Below are positions 34,252 through 45,857 of a stretch of DNA of 64,000 nt, piece by piece. The notes under the pieces were generated by a model. It saw nothing but the letters and a program-made list of their open reading frames with translations, did not search any database and was not told the DNA's origin. Position numbers and translations under genes: made by a program. Every line of letters starts with the position of its first letter. Position 1 is the stretch's first letter. The stretch lies in NCBI GenBank assembly GCA_025603075.1, contig MU626337.1, forward strand, positions 1 to 64,000, read 5' to 3'. Origin of the DNA: Neoconidiobolus thromboides FSU 785. Lineage: Eukaryota > Entomophthoromycota > Entomophthoromycetes > Entomophthorales > Neoconidiobolaceae.

Positions 34252-34812
34252 ATGAACAAAAGCCAACATCGCTACGTTAGTATATTAAATGGTACAGGAT
34301 TGAATAGGCCCTATTCTTTATCCATTATAAGCGAAGAATCTTCAGATTCATCCAGCCCTTCTTCCCCAGAGTTTGATTTAGAGTTCTTAGAGCCAATAAC
34401 TCCACATCTAGATCTAGATGATGCTCCAATACGTAAAAACAGACATTGTATAAGGTTCGATAGGCCGCCCTCAATGCCAATTATTTTGGATCATGTCGAT
34501 GCCCCAACCAAAAATAGTTTGAAAAAGGGAATTAAAGCTAATTTGATCAAAAACATTAAAAATAAATCGAATACAATAACAACACCAATAGTTGAGGATG
34601 AGAATAAAACTAAAAAAGTAGATATGGGTCAATTGAATGTTATAAGGCCGCACACAGTAGATGAAACGACCAAAAGAAATATCTTTGGATTTCATATAAG
34701 GAAATCAAGCTCTGCTTTAAACTCAAATGCTTTTGATTCCATGCTATTTGATAATGAAGATAGCACACTACATCTATCACTTACCCCCAATTGGCTTCAT
34801 TCCAGATCTTGA
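34252..34812 (+). CDS. unrecognised Ser-rich protein
   Basis: Single-exon frame of 186 residues starting MNKSQHRYVSILNGTG; the open frame extends three codons upstream without an ATG. A Ser/acidic stretch (SEESSDSSSPSSPEFDLE, about 26-43) is followed by a basic segment (RKNRHCIRFDRP, about 61-72), a Lys/Asn-rich middle and a C-terminus ending NWLHSRS. There is no signal peptide or membrane segment, and the protein is probably largely disordered. I recognise no family. The non-random composition and usual codon look, in DNA where chance frames are short, support a real gene. Confidence 0.6.
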   Translation: MNKSQHRYVSILNGTGLNRPYSLSIISEESSDSSSPSSPEFDLEFLEPITPHLDLDDAPIRKNRHCIRFDRPPSMPIILDHVDAPTKNSLKKGIKANLIKNIKNKSNTITTPIVEDENKTKKVDMGQLNVIRPHTVDETTKRNIFGFHIRKSSSALNSNAFDSMLFDNEDSTLHLSLTPNWLHSRS

Positions 34813-37001
34813 GTTGACCTTAGTCTGGCTTTCATCATTTTTTAAAAAGTATTTAATTATTTACATACCCTAATTTCTGCTCCCTCTCTAAGTCCTATTT
34901 GAATTTTGTAAAAATTGAAAAATAAATTCATTCCTTGATTATATTAAATATTCGATATTCTTTATTTTGTGTAATATGCGAATACTCTTCATTTTTATTG
35001 TTTTATTACGTTAAGTATTAATCTGTTTTATCTTTAGTATTTCCGATATATGAACATTAACATTATTTACTTCATTTATTTACTTCATTATTTCATTTCA
35101 AACATCGGCTTCAAAAAATTAAAACTATAAGTGCATATTACAACTATTCATTCTCTAAAAATGAAATAGTTTCATCCCTTATTTATTTTTAGAAAATAAT
35201 AAGGATCTACAACTATTAATAATAATTCATAAATTTGATAATAACAACGATCAAAGTAATGGTTAATTATTTAATGTTATGTTAGGCTAACCCACTAATA
35301 TGATATCTTTAGAATTGTCTTAACCTAAACCTCTCCTTTTTGTCTTCCTTTTTTCGATTTTGCTCTTACTATAAATTTATTAATTTTAGCCAAAACTATT
35401 TTTAAATTCAAATATTCGTTAGAATTTTTGAAAAACAGAATTCAAGCTTTTATTAAAACTAAAAACTGTGAAATAATTGGTTTAACCAAAATAGTGATTA
35501 ATACGACATAATAAATTCAATTTCCCACTACTTGTCTTTCGCTATAGTGATCTTGGAGTGTATACTAACTATATTTATAACTAATAATAAGCATATACCT
35601 GTTATTAAATTAACAGGTTTTATTCTTTCTGAATAAATGGTTAATTTAAGCAATCTCATTTCGCTGAAACCACAGTTATAATAACTGTTTTTTTCAAAGT
35701 TATAGTGATGATACTTGTTAGAAGATAAAAGTAGTATCTAAGCAGCGTAGTTAAGTTGAAGTATCCGAATTGAAACATACAATATACTATTAATTTCGGT
35801 AGATTTTAAAATGAGAATAAAAAATCCACAGTTTATAAAAATCTAATTTGCAATATCATAAATGATTGGTGACAGCTTCCATATTAAATAAATGTGGATA
35901 TTAAATTTTCTAATTTAATTTTGGGAACAATCGCATTGATTCGAATTTTCAATGGGTTTTGCAATCTATTGTGTTATTTATAAATAATACATTAAGTTAT
36001 TAATTAGTTGAAATTGAATTTTCAAAAAGTTATATTAGCTTTTAACTATAGTTTTTAAATTAGCAACAGATATAAAAACATAATTAGTAGTTACTATACT
36101 TTGTCAAATAAGCCACTTTTACTTATTTTGAATGCTAATAATATATTGAAATGTATTAACAAAGACTGACTATTGCTGCTATTAATTTAACCTTTTACAA
36201 TAAAAATTAATTGACTAGTTTCAGTTATTATTAAAAATTAATAGAACACTGAAATGTTAATATACTATTTAATCTATATTACGTTACTTTAACTATAAAT
36301 TAATTTCTATTAGATTAATTATAATACTAAAAAGATTGAATAAATTTGTAAATTAAATAATACAACATTCTTAGTCCTCAGATTAACCCTTACGTACAGA
36401 TGCGTTTTCTATACTATAAATCTAACAACTAAAGTAAAGTGCTAGTAATATTGTCGTTTTACAATTTTTAATTTAAAAAATTGTTTTATTTAACATTTTA
36501 GTTTAGCAGAAACCTACTTAAATACAATTAATAGAAAATTGCTCAATAAAACATTTGTCTTTTTTATAACATTTTTATCAAAGTAATAATTTTATCTGAA
36601 GAACTCCCACTTGTTAAAAATAAATGTATAATCATAGACTTTTATAACTAAATTGCACAAATATTAATACGCCTCTTTATGTTAAAATAGTATAAAATTT
36701 ACTGGGCTTTTAATAGATTGCATTACCTTAATCAATTTAATCAGTTAACTATAAAATACATACTATTTTAAATAGTGATTAATTCACTATTTACTATTCT
36801 TCTAAATAAATATAAGATAGAGTAAGTTTTTTTATTAAAATAATAACATTTTAAAATAGCTCAAACTAAAAAATTAGAACAATTGATTTATTTGTTGGAT
36901 ACATAAAGGTTAAATTTCGGGTATATAGGCAAACTCGTATATTAAAATGTGGTAGACCATAATCAACAATGAGTGGGCTTTAAAAAAACAACTATTAAAA
37001 A
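34813..37001. other. intergenic, nothing seen
   Basis: About 2.2 kb of AT-rich DNA without a supported gene, RNA, repeat or foldback element. It is the quietest stretch in the window. Confidence 0.5.
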
Positions 37002-37201
37002 CAATGAGGGCGTTTTTTTGGTTTCTTCGCTTTTTCTATTCGGGGATGTATTTTTGTTTAATAATTTTGCTGATAATTTTTTCACTCAAATAGCGCTTAA
37101 AAGATGGAAAAAGTAATGAAGCCAAAAAAACACCCCCATTTTCTAATTGCTATTTGAACAAAAAATTAGTAAAATTCTTAAACAGGAATACATTCACATA
37201 T
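37002..37201 (-). mobile_element. GGGGATG foldback MITE, reverse, interrupted by a second copy
   Basis: The outer element runs GAGGGCGTTTTTTTGG ... GAATACATTCAC, with ATAT at 37198-37201. It is split at its TTTTTCTATTT segment by the copy at 37038..37141. Its own left duplication (CAAT) has eroded. Confidence 0.85.
37038..37141 (+). mobile_element. GGGGATG foldback MITE nested in another copy
   Basis: Inner forward copy starting GGGGATG and ending CACCCCC, flanked by ATTC and ATTT (one mismatch). The host element resumes on both sides, so this copy moved after the family had already spread. Confidence 0.88.
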
Positions 37202-37468
37202 TACATTTGGGTTAAATTAAATCCATAATTTATCTATTTTTTAATTTTGTTATATTGTAAAAAAGGAATAAATTAACCATAAATACTAGGAAAATAGTAA
37301 TAATAAGAAAACAAAAAGTACATCTAACAATAGCATTTATTTGTTAATATTTCACAGCTTTATAAAATTTGATGTAAATAGATTAAACGCTGAAAATTTA
37401 TTGAGATTTGTCGATTTTTTAGAAGTTTGGGTTTAAATTTATAATAAAGATTTAAAATGTGTAAAACT
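37202..37468. other. intergenic, nothing seen
   Basis: No gene supported. Confidence 0.4.
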
Positions 37469-37539
37469 GCGTACATAGTATAGAGGTAGAATACTTCTCT
37501 TCCAAAGAAGTGGCCTGGGTTCGATTCCCAGTGTACGCA
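37469..37539 (+). tRNA. tRNA-Gly (anticodon UCC)
   Basis: A 71-nt cloverleaf. The acceptor GCGTACA pairs fully with TGTACGC, with discriminator A. D arm GTAT/ATAC, anticodon loop CTTCCAA (anticodon TCC) on a CTTCT/AGAAG stem, and T arm CTGGG TTCGATT CCCAG. The internal promoter boxes are recognisable (A-box-like TAGTATAGAGGTAGA, B box GGTTCGATTCC). No intron and no encoded CCA. It reads GGA glycine codons. A T run follows near 37546 as a Pol III terminator. Confidence 0.96.
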
Positions 37540-38724
37540 AGTACATTTTGTTTTTTACAAAAGCCACATAGTTATATATTGCCTTAAACTCAAAGCCAGA
37601 TAAATAAAAACCAAGTTTTCAATTCAACTGAATGCATTTAATAACTCTCTATTATTCTATACCCTACTCTCCTTCTTATCGAAAGCCTGTATATTAATGT
37701 TTGACTATTTTGTGAATATGAAAGCTTTAAATAAAATCCTGTATAACGTTAACTTCTCTTTAAAGTGTTTGAAGTATTTATATTAATATTCATGAAAGTA
37801 GATTTTTTCATTACAGTAATTAATTTTTTGAAATAGCATAAATTTTAAAGCTTATCCTCTAAAAACTATAATTTTAATAAGTTACAAGGTAGAGCCTACT
37901 TTTTAGATCGACTTAAAAATAAAAATATTTAGATTTTAAATAAATAAATATAAATAAAAACAATATGTAGACAGAAGATCTACAACAAGAATTATTAGCA
38001 TTCAAATAAAGTTATTCTTAAAGTATTGCCCTTTAATTTTAGTTCCAATTTCATATTTTAGCAAAATCATATATGGTTCTAAAAAAGCAAGTTATCATCA
38101 TTTATTGTCAGTTTTAATAAAATCCGAAATATAGGATAAGCTATATAAAGAAAATACGAAAATATTTTATAAAGTGATAATTACATATGGTATATTAATG
38201 TTGAAACTTACCAGTAACATTTTAAATGATCTTATGTCATATGCTCAATTAAAACATCATTTGAATATTGAATAATGAAAATGTCCTTAATCAAATACTG
38301 TAAAATTTGGCTAACTTTTAAAGATTGAAGAAATAGGCAAGCAAATTAGAAACATATAGTGTTTAAAATGATCATGTATACAAAATAATAATAACTAGTA
38401 TAATATATTTATTATAATTTTTTCATGATTGTCTTTACATTTATTACTTTTCAAAGTTTATAAAATATTTACTCAATCTTTATTATTTGCTAAATTTTAT
38501 TCAATTCTAGGGAGGTCATATAGTTAAGATCACAATTTTTCCTAACACCAATCAAAATATATTGATACTTGTGACCTAGATTCTAATTGATCGTAAAATT
38601 TACGAATAAGACTTAGAGCAAAATATAACTGACTTGAATGAACCAAAACGTAACAAATTTTCTTCAAAAACTTAATTCAAACTAGTAATTATATTAGCAT
38701 CAAAAGTTATCAGTAGTAGTGACT
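37540..38724. other. intergenic, nothing seen
   Basis: AT-rich with no supported feature other than the short T run ending the tRNA transcript. Confidence 0.45.
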
Positions 38725-40808
38725 ATGAGTGAAAAGAAAACAAGTAAACTGAAGACTTGGTTTGGAGGTGGGAAAGACAGTTCAAAAAAGAAAGAAGTAA
38801 GCTCTCTTCCGGTTAGAGCTAGTATCGATATGAGTAGAGAAAACTCTAGCAATAGCTCTGTTTCTTCGCCAAAATCAGGTCCCCACTCAGTTAAAAGCCC
38901 AGCATTATCGATAAGATCTACTGGAAGCTTCACTCAAGAGCCTAAGGCAGTTGAAGTTCAAAAATTAAAAAAAGGTACATAAATAAATAAATTGATTTTA
39001 ATTTTTGGAGTTAAGAAAATAATTTTCTAGATACACCAAGATCTCCCTTATCTAGCTCTTTCTCTGGAAATACCAATGGTTTTAAAAGTATATCTACAAA
39101 AACTAGTAGTAGTATAAAAAGCCCAGGACTAGCTAAAGTTTCTTCAATGGTAAATGATTTAAGCTAAGTGGGTCAATTAATTTATTCAAATTTAGGAAAA
39201 ATTAAAAGGGTTGATGAATATTGGAGTAGGAAATAAGGAGGCGGCCAGGGAAAGAAGAGGAAGTTTAAGGAGTTTGAATGAATCCACACCTTTGCAAAAA
39301 TCGGTCACCCAACCATATATAAGTAAATCAGAGCAGGATTCTGGATTCCCAAAAAGTCCAAGTGTGGCTTCTTACAGGTCTAGTGTACTAGTCGGAGACA
39401 ACCAGGAGGTTAAAATGAAAGTCAATGAGCTTGAAAAAGGATATCAACAACTTAAAATGCATGTGAGTGCGATGGTATCTTTTGAAAAAGAGAATCTAGA
39501 TGAGGCAGCCAAAATCCTTCAAAATGCTTTCAAAGCTTACAGAGTAATTAATTTAATGTCATATAATAGTCATTTATTTAGACCTTATAAAACAGATTCG
39601 AAAATATTATTTATTAAGAAAAAATCACTTGCTCTATAATACTACTTTAGATCCACCTAACTTCTCTCATTTTGAAGAATATGCAAATTCCGTACAGTTG
39701 TATAAGGGTAATTTACATTATAATTATACAATAGTGTTAAAGATGATTTATATATTTCAAATTACTAGGTGATAAAGATAGTGATCAATATGAAGACAAA
39801 ATAAAATTAATTCAACATACTGTTAGAGGATTTCTAATACGTAAACGCTTCAAACTGGTAATGACTTTTGACTTTTATGCCACAAAGATTCAAGCCGCTT
39901 GGAGAGGATATCAAGTTCGAAATGTGAAGGCTGGGATTAGAATACCATTTTCAAAAATAATTAAAAGTATGGGGGCACAATCCTTGGCTACTAGAAAGCT
40001 TCAAGATGAAGTTACAGAGTTAAGAGAAGCAGTGAAAATATTAATAAACTCTGTTAATAGACAAAACGACTTGGCCAGTACTAATACTTTAAAATCCCCT
40101 TTAAAATCTAAAACTCTGTCTGTACCTCGTAAATCTTCCTTTTCCAATGAAAATAGCGTAAATTTACCAACTAAATCACCTTTATCAACAAAACTTGTGG
40201 TTAAAGCTGGCGCTACTAATAAACCTCTTCGTAAGCCATCACTTCCATCCATTAATAATAATAATAGCAATGCCTCCAAACCTCCATCAACAACTAACAA
40301 TGCATCCAAAAAAGAAAGTGGGAATATAAGTAAAGCTAAAGCTCCGCGTAAAGCCTCGATGTCATCTAACGATAGTTCAGGTAATAAGTTAGCTAATTCA
40401 GTTTTATCAAAGCCAAAAACAAAAACGCCTGACGAGCTTCCTAACATTGTAGAAAATAACAGGAAAGGAAGCGGGTTAGGTAATGAAATCAAACCTGCTA
40501 AAACACTAGAAGGTATTCCTAAAGTAACAACACCAATTCCATTAGAAGATGAAGAAGGAGAAAGCACAGGTACTGTAGGTAAAAAAGAAGCAAGATCCTT
40601 TAAAAGAGGACATCAACCGCGTAGCTATAGTATGTCAAATAGTGAATTTAGATCTAGGTTGCCCCAGCCTGGTACTTTCGGAGCCAGATTAGCAGAAAAG
40701 CTTGGAACTACTGTTGCTCCGGCATCCGAGAAGGAATATACTAGCTTGCTAGCAGAAGTAGATGCAGTGCGTTTAATGGTACAGGACCAATTGAAACTTA
40801 AACCATAA
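38725..40808 (+). CDS. IQ-motif (calmodulin-binding) protein
   Basis: Multi-exon gene for a Ser-rich, basic protein. Exons: 38725..38974, 39031..39149, 39196 to about 39542, about 39646-39704 and 39771..40808. The N-terminus is MSEKKTSKLKTWFGGGKD, followed by long Ser-rich disordered stretches. A short coiled segment (VNELEKGYQQLKMHV) precedes an IQ-like LQNAFKAYR and two IQ motifs (LIQHTVRGFLIRKRF and KIQAAWRGYQVRN) that should bind calmodulin or myosin-type light chains. A C-terminal coiled segment begins LQDEVTELREAV, and the protein ends QLKLKP. The junction between the third and fourth exons is one base out of phase with canonical sites, so that boundary is uncertain. No specific ortholog is recognised. 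Confidence 0.75.
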
Positions 40809-41350
40809 CTGAGATTATTGATATCAAGTTAGCTGAAGTTTTAAAATTTTAAATGTTACCGTTACTTTAGCTACCATAGCTTATGCTTTATATAGTTTAC
40901 ATTTTGCTTATCTGTCTATAATTTAACTTTGACTATTTTTTACCTCGCATTCTTTGATTAAACTGCTATTCATGAGTTTATAATTAAATTGTTTTTTACA
41001 TAGTTTCTTGAGTTCTGCTATGTATAGTAGCTAAATTGAAGCTTCTGACATGATGTACTTGTAAGCAACAATCTATTTGCTTAATATAGACTAAATAAAA
41101 ATCACTTTTAAATTAATAAACATATTAAATTCATTTTAATCTATTTGAATTAATTGGAATAGTTTGTGACAATAAAGTTTTAATCATTTTTAAAAATTTA
41201 GATGTTCAAAAAATCGAACAAGTCATTACTCGTTTTAGTGTAAGTACGTTTTTTTAAAACTGAGCCATTTGATTGGTTGTCATCTAATTTACAATTTTTA
41301 AACAAGTATTGCTAGAAGTTAAATTTCTTTTTGATTAGTTTTAAAATAGA
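40809..41350. other. intergenic, nothing seen
   Basis: No RRM-coding exon for the downstream RNPC3-like gene is found here, and no other feature. Confidence 0.5.
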
Positions 41351-41865
41351 ATGTCAACTAAAAAACAAGAAAACGAAACAAAGTTAGAGGCAAAAGAAAG
41401 CAATATAAATATAGAAGGCATTGCACCAGAGCTAGGGTAGGAAATAAAATGAACTAATAAATGCTTTAATTATATTATATTTTATTTTGTTTTAGAATTA
41501 ACTATCCATTTCCACCAGCTTTAAAATATAGCTATCCAGAACCAAATGAAAAAATAATAAGGAACATAGCGCACGCTTTACTTCATGATAAGAAATTCTA
41601 TACAAACACATTAAATCTGATGAATAAAATGAATTTACCCCCACCGTTTGAAATGGATAAAGAAATAGTACATAAAAATAATAAGTAATATTTTTATACT
41701 GATTGGGTTTAGGAAAAGAGATTGGAGGAAGATCCAGGATTAAGTTTAATTATTAAAAAGAAGGATCCTCTTTTGGCAAGCGATGAATCGGAAATGGAGC
41801 TAAGTGAGGATGAGAATTTGGCTAAAGTTAAACTTCTTTCCTCATTAAAGAAAAGAAAAAAGTAA
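41351..41865 (+). CDS. RNPC3-like (U11/U12 65K) middle-domain protein without RRMs
   Basis: Three exons: 41351..41436, 41496..41667 and 41713..41865, summing to 411 nt (136 residues). Residues about 24-80 (IAPELGINYPFPP, LKYSYPEPNE, KFYTNTLNLMNKMNLPPPF) closely follow the conserved middle region of RNPC3, the 65-kDa protein of the U11/U12 minor spliceosome. The acidic ELSEDEN segment matches its following acidic stretch. Both RNA-recognition domains of RNPC3 are absent, and no candidate exons for them lie nearby. In the human protein the part around this block contacts U11-59K. The product may keep that scaffold role alone. The second intron uses GTACAT as donor, the only choice that keeps the third exon open. 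Confidence 0.78.
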
Positions 41866-42034
41866 TACTCTCGCATTTGATTATATTATTACTATAACTT
41901 AACTACTACCTATTTTATAAAATAGCTTCTTGCTTTTATAAAATACTAAAATATTAGATATATGAAATAAATTCTGCTATGTATTAAACAGTTATATTGC
42001 TTTAGTTTCAAAATAACTATTTCAATTGATAAAT

Positions 42035-42136
42035 ATATGGAGGTGTTTTTTTGGTTTCATTATTTTTCCATTTTTTAAGCGCTATTTGAGTGGAAAGATT
42101 GTAGTAAAATTTTTAAACAAAAATATATCACCATAT
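42035..42136 (-). mobile_element. GGGGATG foldback MITE, reverse
   Basis: Full copy starting GGAGGTG after ATAT (42035-42038) and ending ATCACC before ATAT (42133-42136). It lies between two convergent genes. Confidence 0.88.
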
Positions 42137-42320
42137 GTTAATATTTCTGAGTAGTTGTAGACCACATAATAGATTAGTGTTTATAATTTAAATAATAAAT
42201 TAAAATGTCTAAAACAATAGTTTATATAAATATGCTTTATTAATGAAGTAAAATGGAAATTAAAATGAACTTTAAATGCTTTTTTCAATACATGTAATTA
42301 GCTATAATCCACTGGTTAAG

Positions 42321-43946
42321 TTAATAATATGTACTGGTGGTAGCGTAGGTTGGAGTGGAGTAATAGGTAGAAGTTGGTGAGTAGTATGCTGAAGTTTGGG
42401 TACCATAATTATTCCAATTGTTTTGGGTGTTACTGTTGTAATTAGCTGGATAACGGTTCCAAACAGCTTGATTATTATTCATATTTCCATTGAAAGCAGC
42501 ATAACGATTTAAATGTTGACCAATGGCTCCGTGAGCGTTATAGGGAAGATTTTGACTGTAACCCATTTGATTTAAAGATGGTAAATTATTTGGGGCTTGT
42601 TCAACCATATCATCATCACAATCGCTAATCATTACAACTTCATAACGGATACGACATTTCTTACTACGTGGCATACTGGCTGTTTCACATTTAGCTGGTG
42701 CAGTGTAGGCCGGAGCACTATAAGAGGAGGTGTAAGCTGGAGCACTATATGATGAAGTATAAGCTGGAGCACTATAAGAGGAAGTGTAAGCTGGAGCACT
42801 ATAAGAGGAGGTGTAAGCTGGAGCACTATATGATGANNNNNNNNNNNNNNNNNNNNNNNNNNNNNNNNNNNNNNNNNNNNNNNNNNNNNNNNNNNNNNNN
42901 NNNNNNNNNNNNNNNNNNNNNNNNNNNNNNNNNNNNNNNNNNNNNNNNNNNNNNNNNNNNNNNNNNNNNNNNNNNNNNNNNNNNNNNNNNNNNNNNNNNN
43001 NNNNNNNNNNNNNNNNNNNNNNNNNNNNNNNNNNNNNNNNNNNNNNNNNNNNNNNNNNNNNNNNNNNNNNNNNNNNNNNNNNNNNNNNNNNNNNNNNNNN
43101 NNNNNNNNNNNNNNNNNNNNNNNNNNNNNNNNNNNNNNNNNNNNNNNNNNNNNNNNNNNNNNNNNNNNNNNNNNNNNNNNNNNNNNNNNNNNNNNNNNNN
43201 NNNNNNNNNNNNNNNNNNNNNNNNNNNNNNNNNNNNNNNNNNNNNNNNNNNNNNNNNNNNNNNNNNNNNNNNNNNNNNGCTGGAGCAGTGTATGATGAAG
43301 TGTAAGCTGGAGCACTGTATGATGAAGTGTAAGCTGGAGCAGTGTAAGAGGAAGTGTAAGCTGGAGCAGTGTATGATGAAGTATAGACTGGGGTACTATA
43401 AGAAGAAGCATAAGTAGAGGTTGAGCAAGAAGTTGAGGAAGAGTAAGAGCAGGTTGAGCATGCCTTTGAGGTATAAGCTGGAGTAGTATAATAGCTGGAG
43501 CTAGAATACTTTGAAGTGTAAACTGGAGTAGTATAATAGCTAGAGGTATAAGCTGGAGTAGTGTAATGAGAGGAAGAAGAGGTATGATAGCTAGATGAAT
43601 AATGGGAACCAGTACCATATGTCGAGGTAGTACAGCTAGTTGATGACTTAGTGTATGCAGGAGTAGTGTAGTATTGAGAAGTATAACTTGGAGTTACATA
43701 ATGTTGAGAAGTATAGTAACTAGAAGAATGATAATGACCAGTTGAAGTAGTACATGAAGATGAAGAGGAGTAACCTTTAGCATTATAGTTATTCCAGTTA
43801 TTTGAAGAGTCATGTCCATAGTCTTCTACATCATAATCATTTGAGCTTCCATAATTATTTGAGCTTCCATAGTTATTATTATACTTTGGGTTAGCAGCGA
43901 TGGTAGAAACCAACAAAGTAAAGATTGAAAAGATTAATTGAACCAT
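42321..43946 (-). CDS. Tyr/Ser-rich secreted repeat protein (contains assembly gap)
   Basis: Frame of 541 codons, open through an unknown stretch. The N-terminus is a signal peptide (MVQLIFSIFTLLVSTIAA), then an Asn/Tyr/Asp region and a Ser/Tyr/Thr/Cys-rich region. Tandem 9-residue repeats of SSYSAPAYT (27-bp units) follow, variants having TAPAYT. After the repeats come a Cys/basic segment (KCETASMPRSKKCRIRYEV) and an acidic patch (SDCDDDMVEQAP). The C-terminus is Asn/Tyr-rich, ending STYY. It is probably an extracellular wall, adhesive or spore-surface protein; no enzyme motif is present. A run of 442 undetermined bases (42837-43278) falls in the repeats, so the repeat number and the frame across the gap are unknown. 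Confidence 0.8.
   Translation of the reverse strand: MVQLIFSIFTLLVSTIAANPKYNNNYGSSNNYGSSNDYDVEDYGHDSSNNWNNYNAKGYSSSSSCTTSTGHYHSSSYYTSQHYVTPSYTSQYYTTPAYTKSSTSCTTSTYGTGSHYSSSYHTSSSSHYTTPAYTSSYYTTPVYTSKYSSSSYYTTPAYTSKACSTCSYSSSTSCSTSTYASSYSTPVYTSSYTAPAYTSSYTAPAYTSSYSAPAYTSSYTAPXXXXXXXXXXXXXXXXXXXXXXXXXXXXXXXXXXXXXXXXXXXXXXXXXXXXXXXXXXXXXXXXXXXXXXXXXXXXXXXXXXXXXXXXXXXXXXXXXXXXXXXXXXXXXXXXXXXXXXXXXXXXXXXXXXXXXXXXXXXXXXXXXXXXSSYSAPAYTSSYSAPAYTSSYSAPAYTSSYSAPAYTSSYSAPAYTAPAKCETASMPRSKKCRIRYEVVMISDCDDDMVEQAPNNLPSLNQMGYSQNLPYNAHGAIGQHLNRYAAFNGNMNNNQAVWNRYPANYNSNTQNNWNNYGTQTSAYYSPTSTYYSTPTYATTSTYY
42697..43390. repeat. 27-bp coding tandem repeat spanning an assembly gap
   Basis: Units encoding SSYSAPAYT are visible at 42697-42836 and 43279-43390 with very few differences. 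The gap of undetermined bases between them is most likely more units the assembler could not resolve. Confidence 0.9.
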
Positions 43947-45760
43947 TGAATTAATGAAATAAAGATTAAAATATAATTGCTTTTATAAATGTAATTTTGA
44001 TGTTGTAGCTTAATTATCGGTTATAATATGCTAAAAGGTTAATACTATAATAGATAAGGAGAATTTGTAAATGATCTAAATCTAATTACAATACAATTGT
44101 AATTAATAACTGAATAAAACAGATATTTAAATTGATTAATGATATTTTATAATTTTAGACATAGATATTTACAGTTATTTATACTGTTTGTTAAAAAGAA
44201 TGTTGATGTATTTTGATAATAATTCCAACTCCACACAGGACCATAAAAATTTCAATTATCACGATTGAGCTTTTTATTTAAATTAAAAAATAGCTCTATA
44301 AAATGGGGGTGCACTATTGAATTACTAGCAATTTAGCTTACTACAGAAATTCATCACAATCTCCCCAGTTTTTACTTGATTTGAAAATTGGATTTGAATT
44401 TCTTTGCCAATATTATTAAAGTTTAATTTTCTCCAAATATATATTTCATTGTAATGTGAATAAAATGTTAGAATGGATATTAGAATTGGAGACATTACAA
44501 TTACTCGGATTTTTACCCTTATTGTTTTTACTACTTTACTATATTTAGAAGAATCTTCTTTATTAAATGATTATTTATACAAAACATTATTTTTGAAAAA
44601 TTAGAAGTTCAAATATAGTCAAATATCGCAGTATAGTAATAAGCCATTAAAATAATTTTATATAAACATTTAACTTTATTAATAATTAAAGTAAATAATA
44701 GAAAATGAATGATAAATATAGATTAGCTTTAAATAGATGTTATTTCTATTTTTAGATTCTAATCTTTATTTGTTTTAGTAACTAATTAAATATATATTAA
44801 GACTAAATTTTCTATAAAACTAATATAAAACCTTTTGATGACAGTTACCTTAGTTATTAGAATAAAAATTAAGGAGTATAAATGTTAAAATTAATCAATG
44901 ATAACTACACTAACTGAAATGTTAAACAAGATTATCTATTATATTTTAGAAAACCTTTGAAAAGAACTACGCATCCGAATGTTCTAATTATAATGACAAG
45001 AATATCATTTCAAAAATAGACTATTTTTCTTTTAAGTGCAGTAGTATATTGCATTTAAGTATCAACTTGTTGATGTATTACTGTTATAACTATAATAAAA
45101 GTAAAAAATAAATACAGATATGACGATAATGATTCTAGTTTGATTAATGAATATCAACGGCTTTTGATTTTCAAAAATATTAAAAAATGATTAAGCAACT
45201 AATACCAAAATAACATACGTCAATACAACAGTTATATCTTGATATAAAAATGTTTTCTAAAGACAACTTAAAGATGCCTATAAGCTTCTTTTATACTATT
45301 TTTTTATTTAAAATTATAAGGTTATTTCAAAAGTAATCATAGTTTTTTGGCCATTAAATAAGCTGTTATTACTTGCAACAGAAGCTATATTTTTTGTCTA
45401 AGAAGGAAAATGATATTCAAGTAAAGGCATTTTGATATTGCTATTCGATACCTTTACACATGAGTTTATCCAAAATCTTTGATTACTTTAAAAACTACTT
45501 TTATAATCAAAGTCAAAAATTAAAGATCAAAAAATTGTTGACTAAAATTTCGATAAAAATTATAACACTATAAGGTCAATCAGTTCAATCTAACTTATCC
45601 AAGTAATGAACGTTTATTTCTATAACAATTGTAATTGCGATTTTTGCTTTCTTAAAGCCTTTTAAAACAATTACTACTTAGATAATCTTATATTTTTATC
45701 ATTTTCTATTAGATTTTACAAAAAGTACATTCCAGCTTTTAAAGCATTATATCAGTATCA
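43947..45760. other. intergenic, nothing seen
   Basis: AT-rich with no supported gene, RNA gene or repeat. Confidence 0.5.
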
Positions 45761-45857
45761 GTATGCTTTTTTGGTTTCATTTTTTCTACTTTTTAAGCGC
45801 TATTTGAACAGAAAGATTGTTAATAAAATTCCTAAACAAAAAAATGCATCCCTATAT
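45761..45857 (-). mobile_element. GGGGATG foldback MITE, reverse
   Basis: Copy lacking the first bases of its left terminus (GTATGCTTTTTTGG). Right end CATCCC before TATAT, centre AAGCGCTATTTGAAC. Confidence 0.82.

Noticed and set aside
40001-40567. Minus-strand open frame of 188 codons
   Set aside because: Antisense to the IQ-motif gene, whose IQ motifs and exon structure are convincing.
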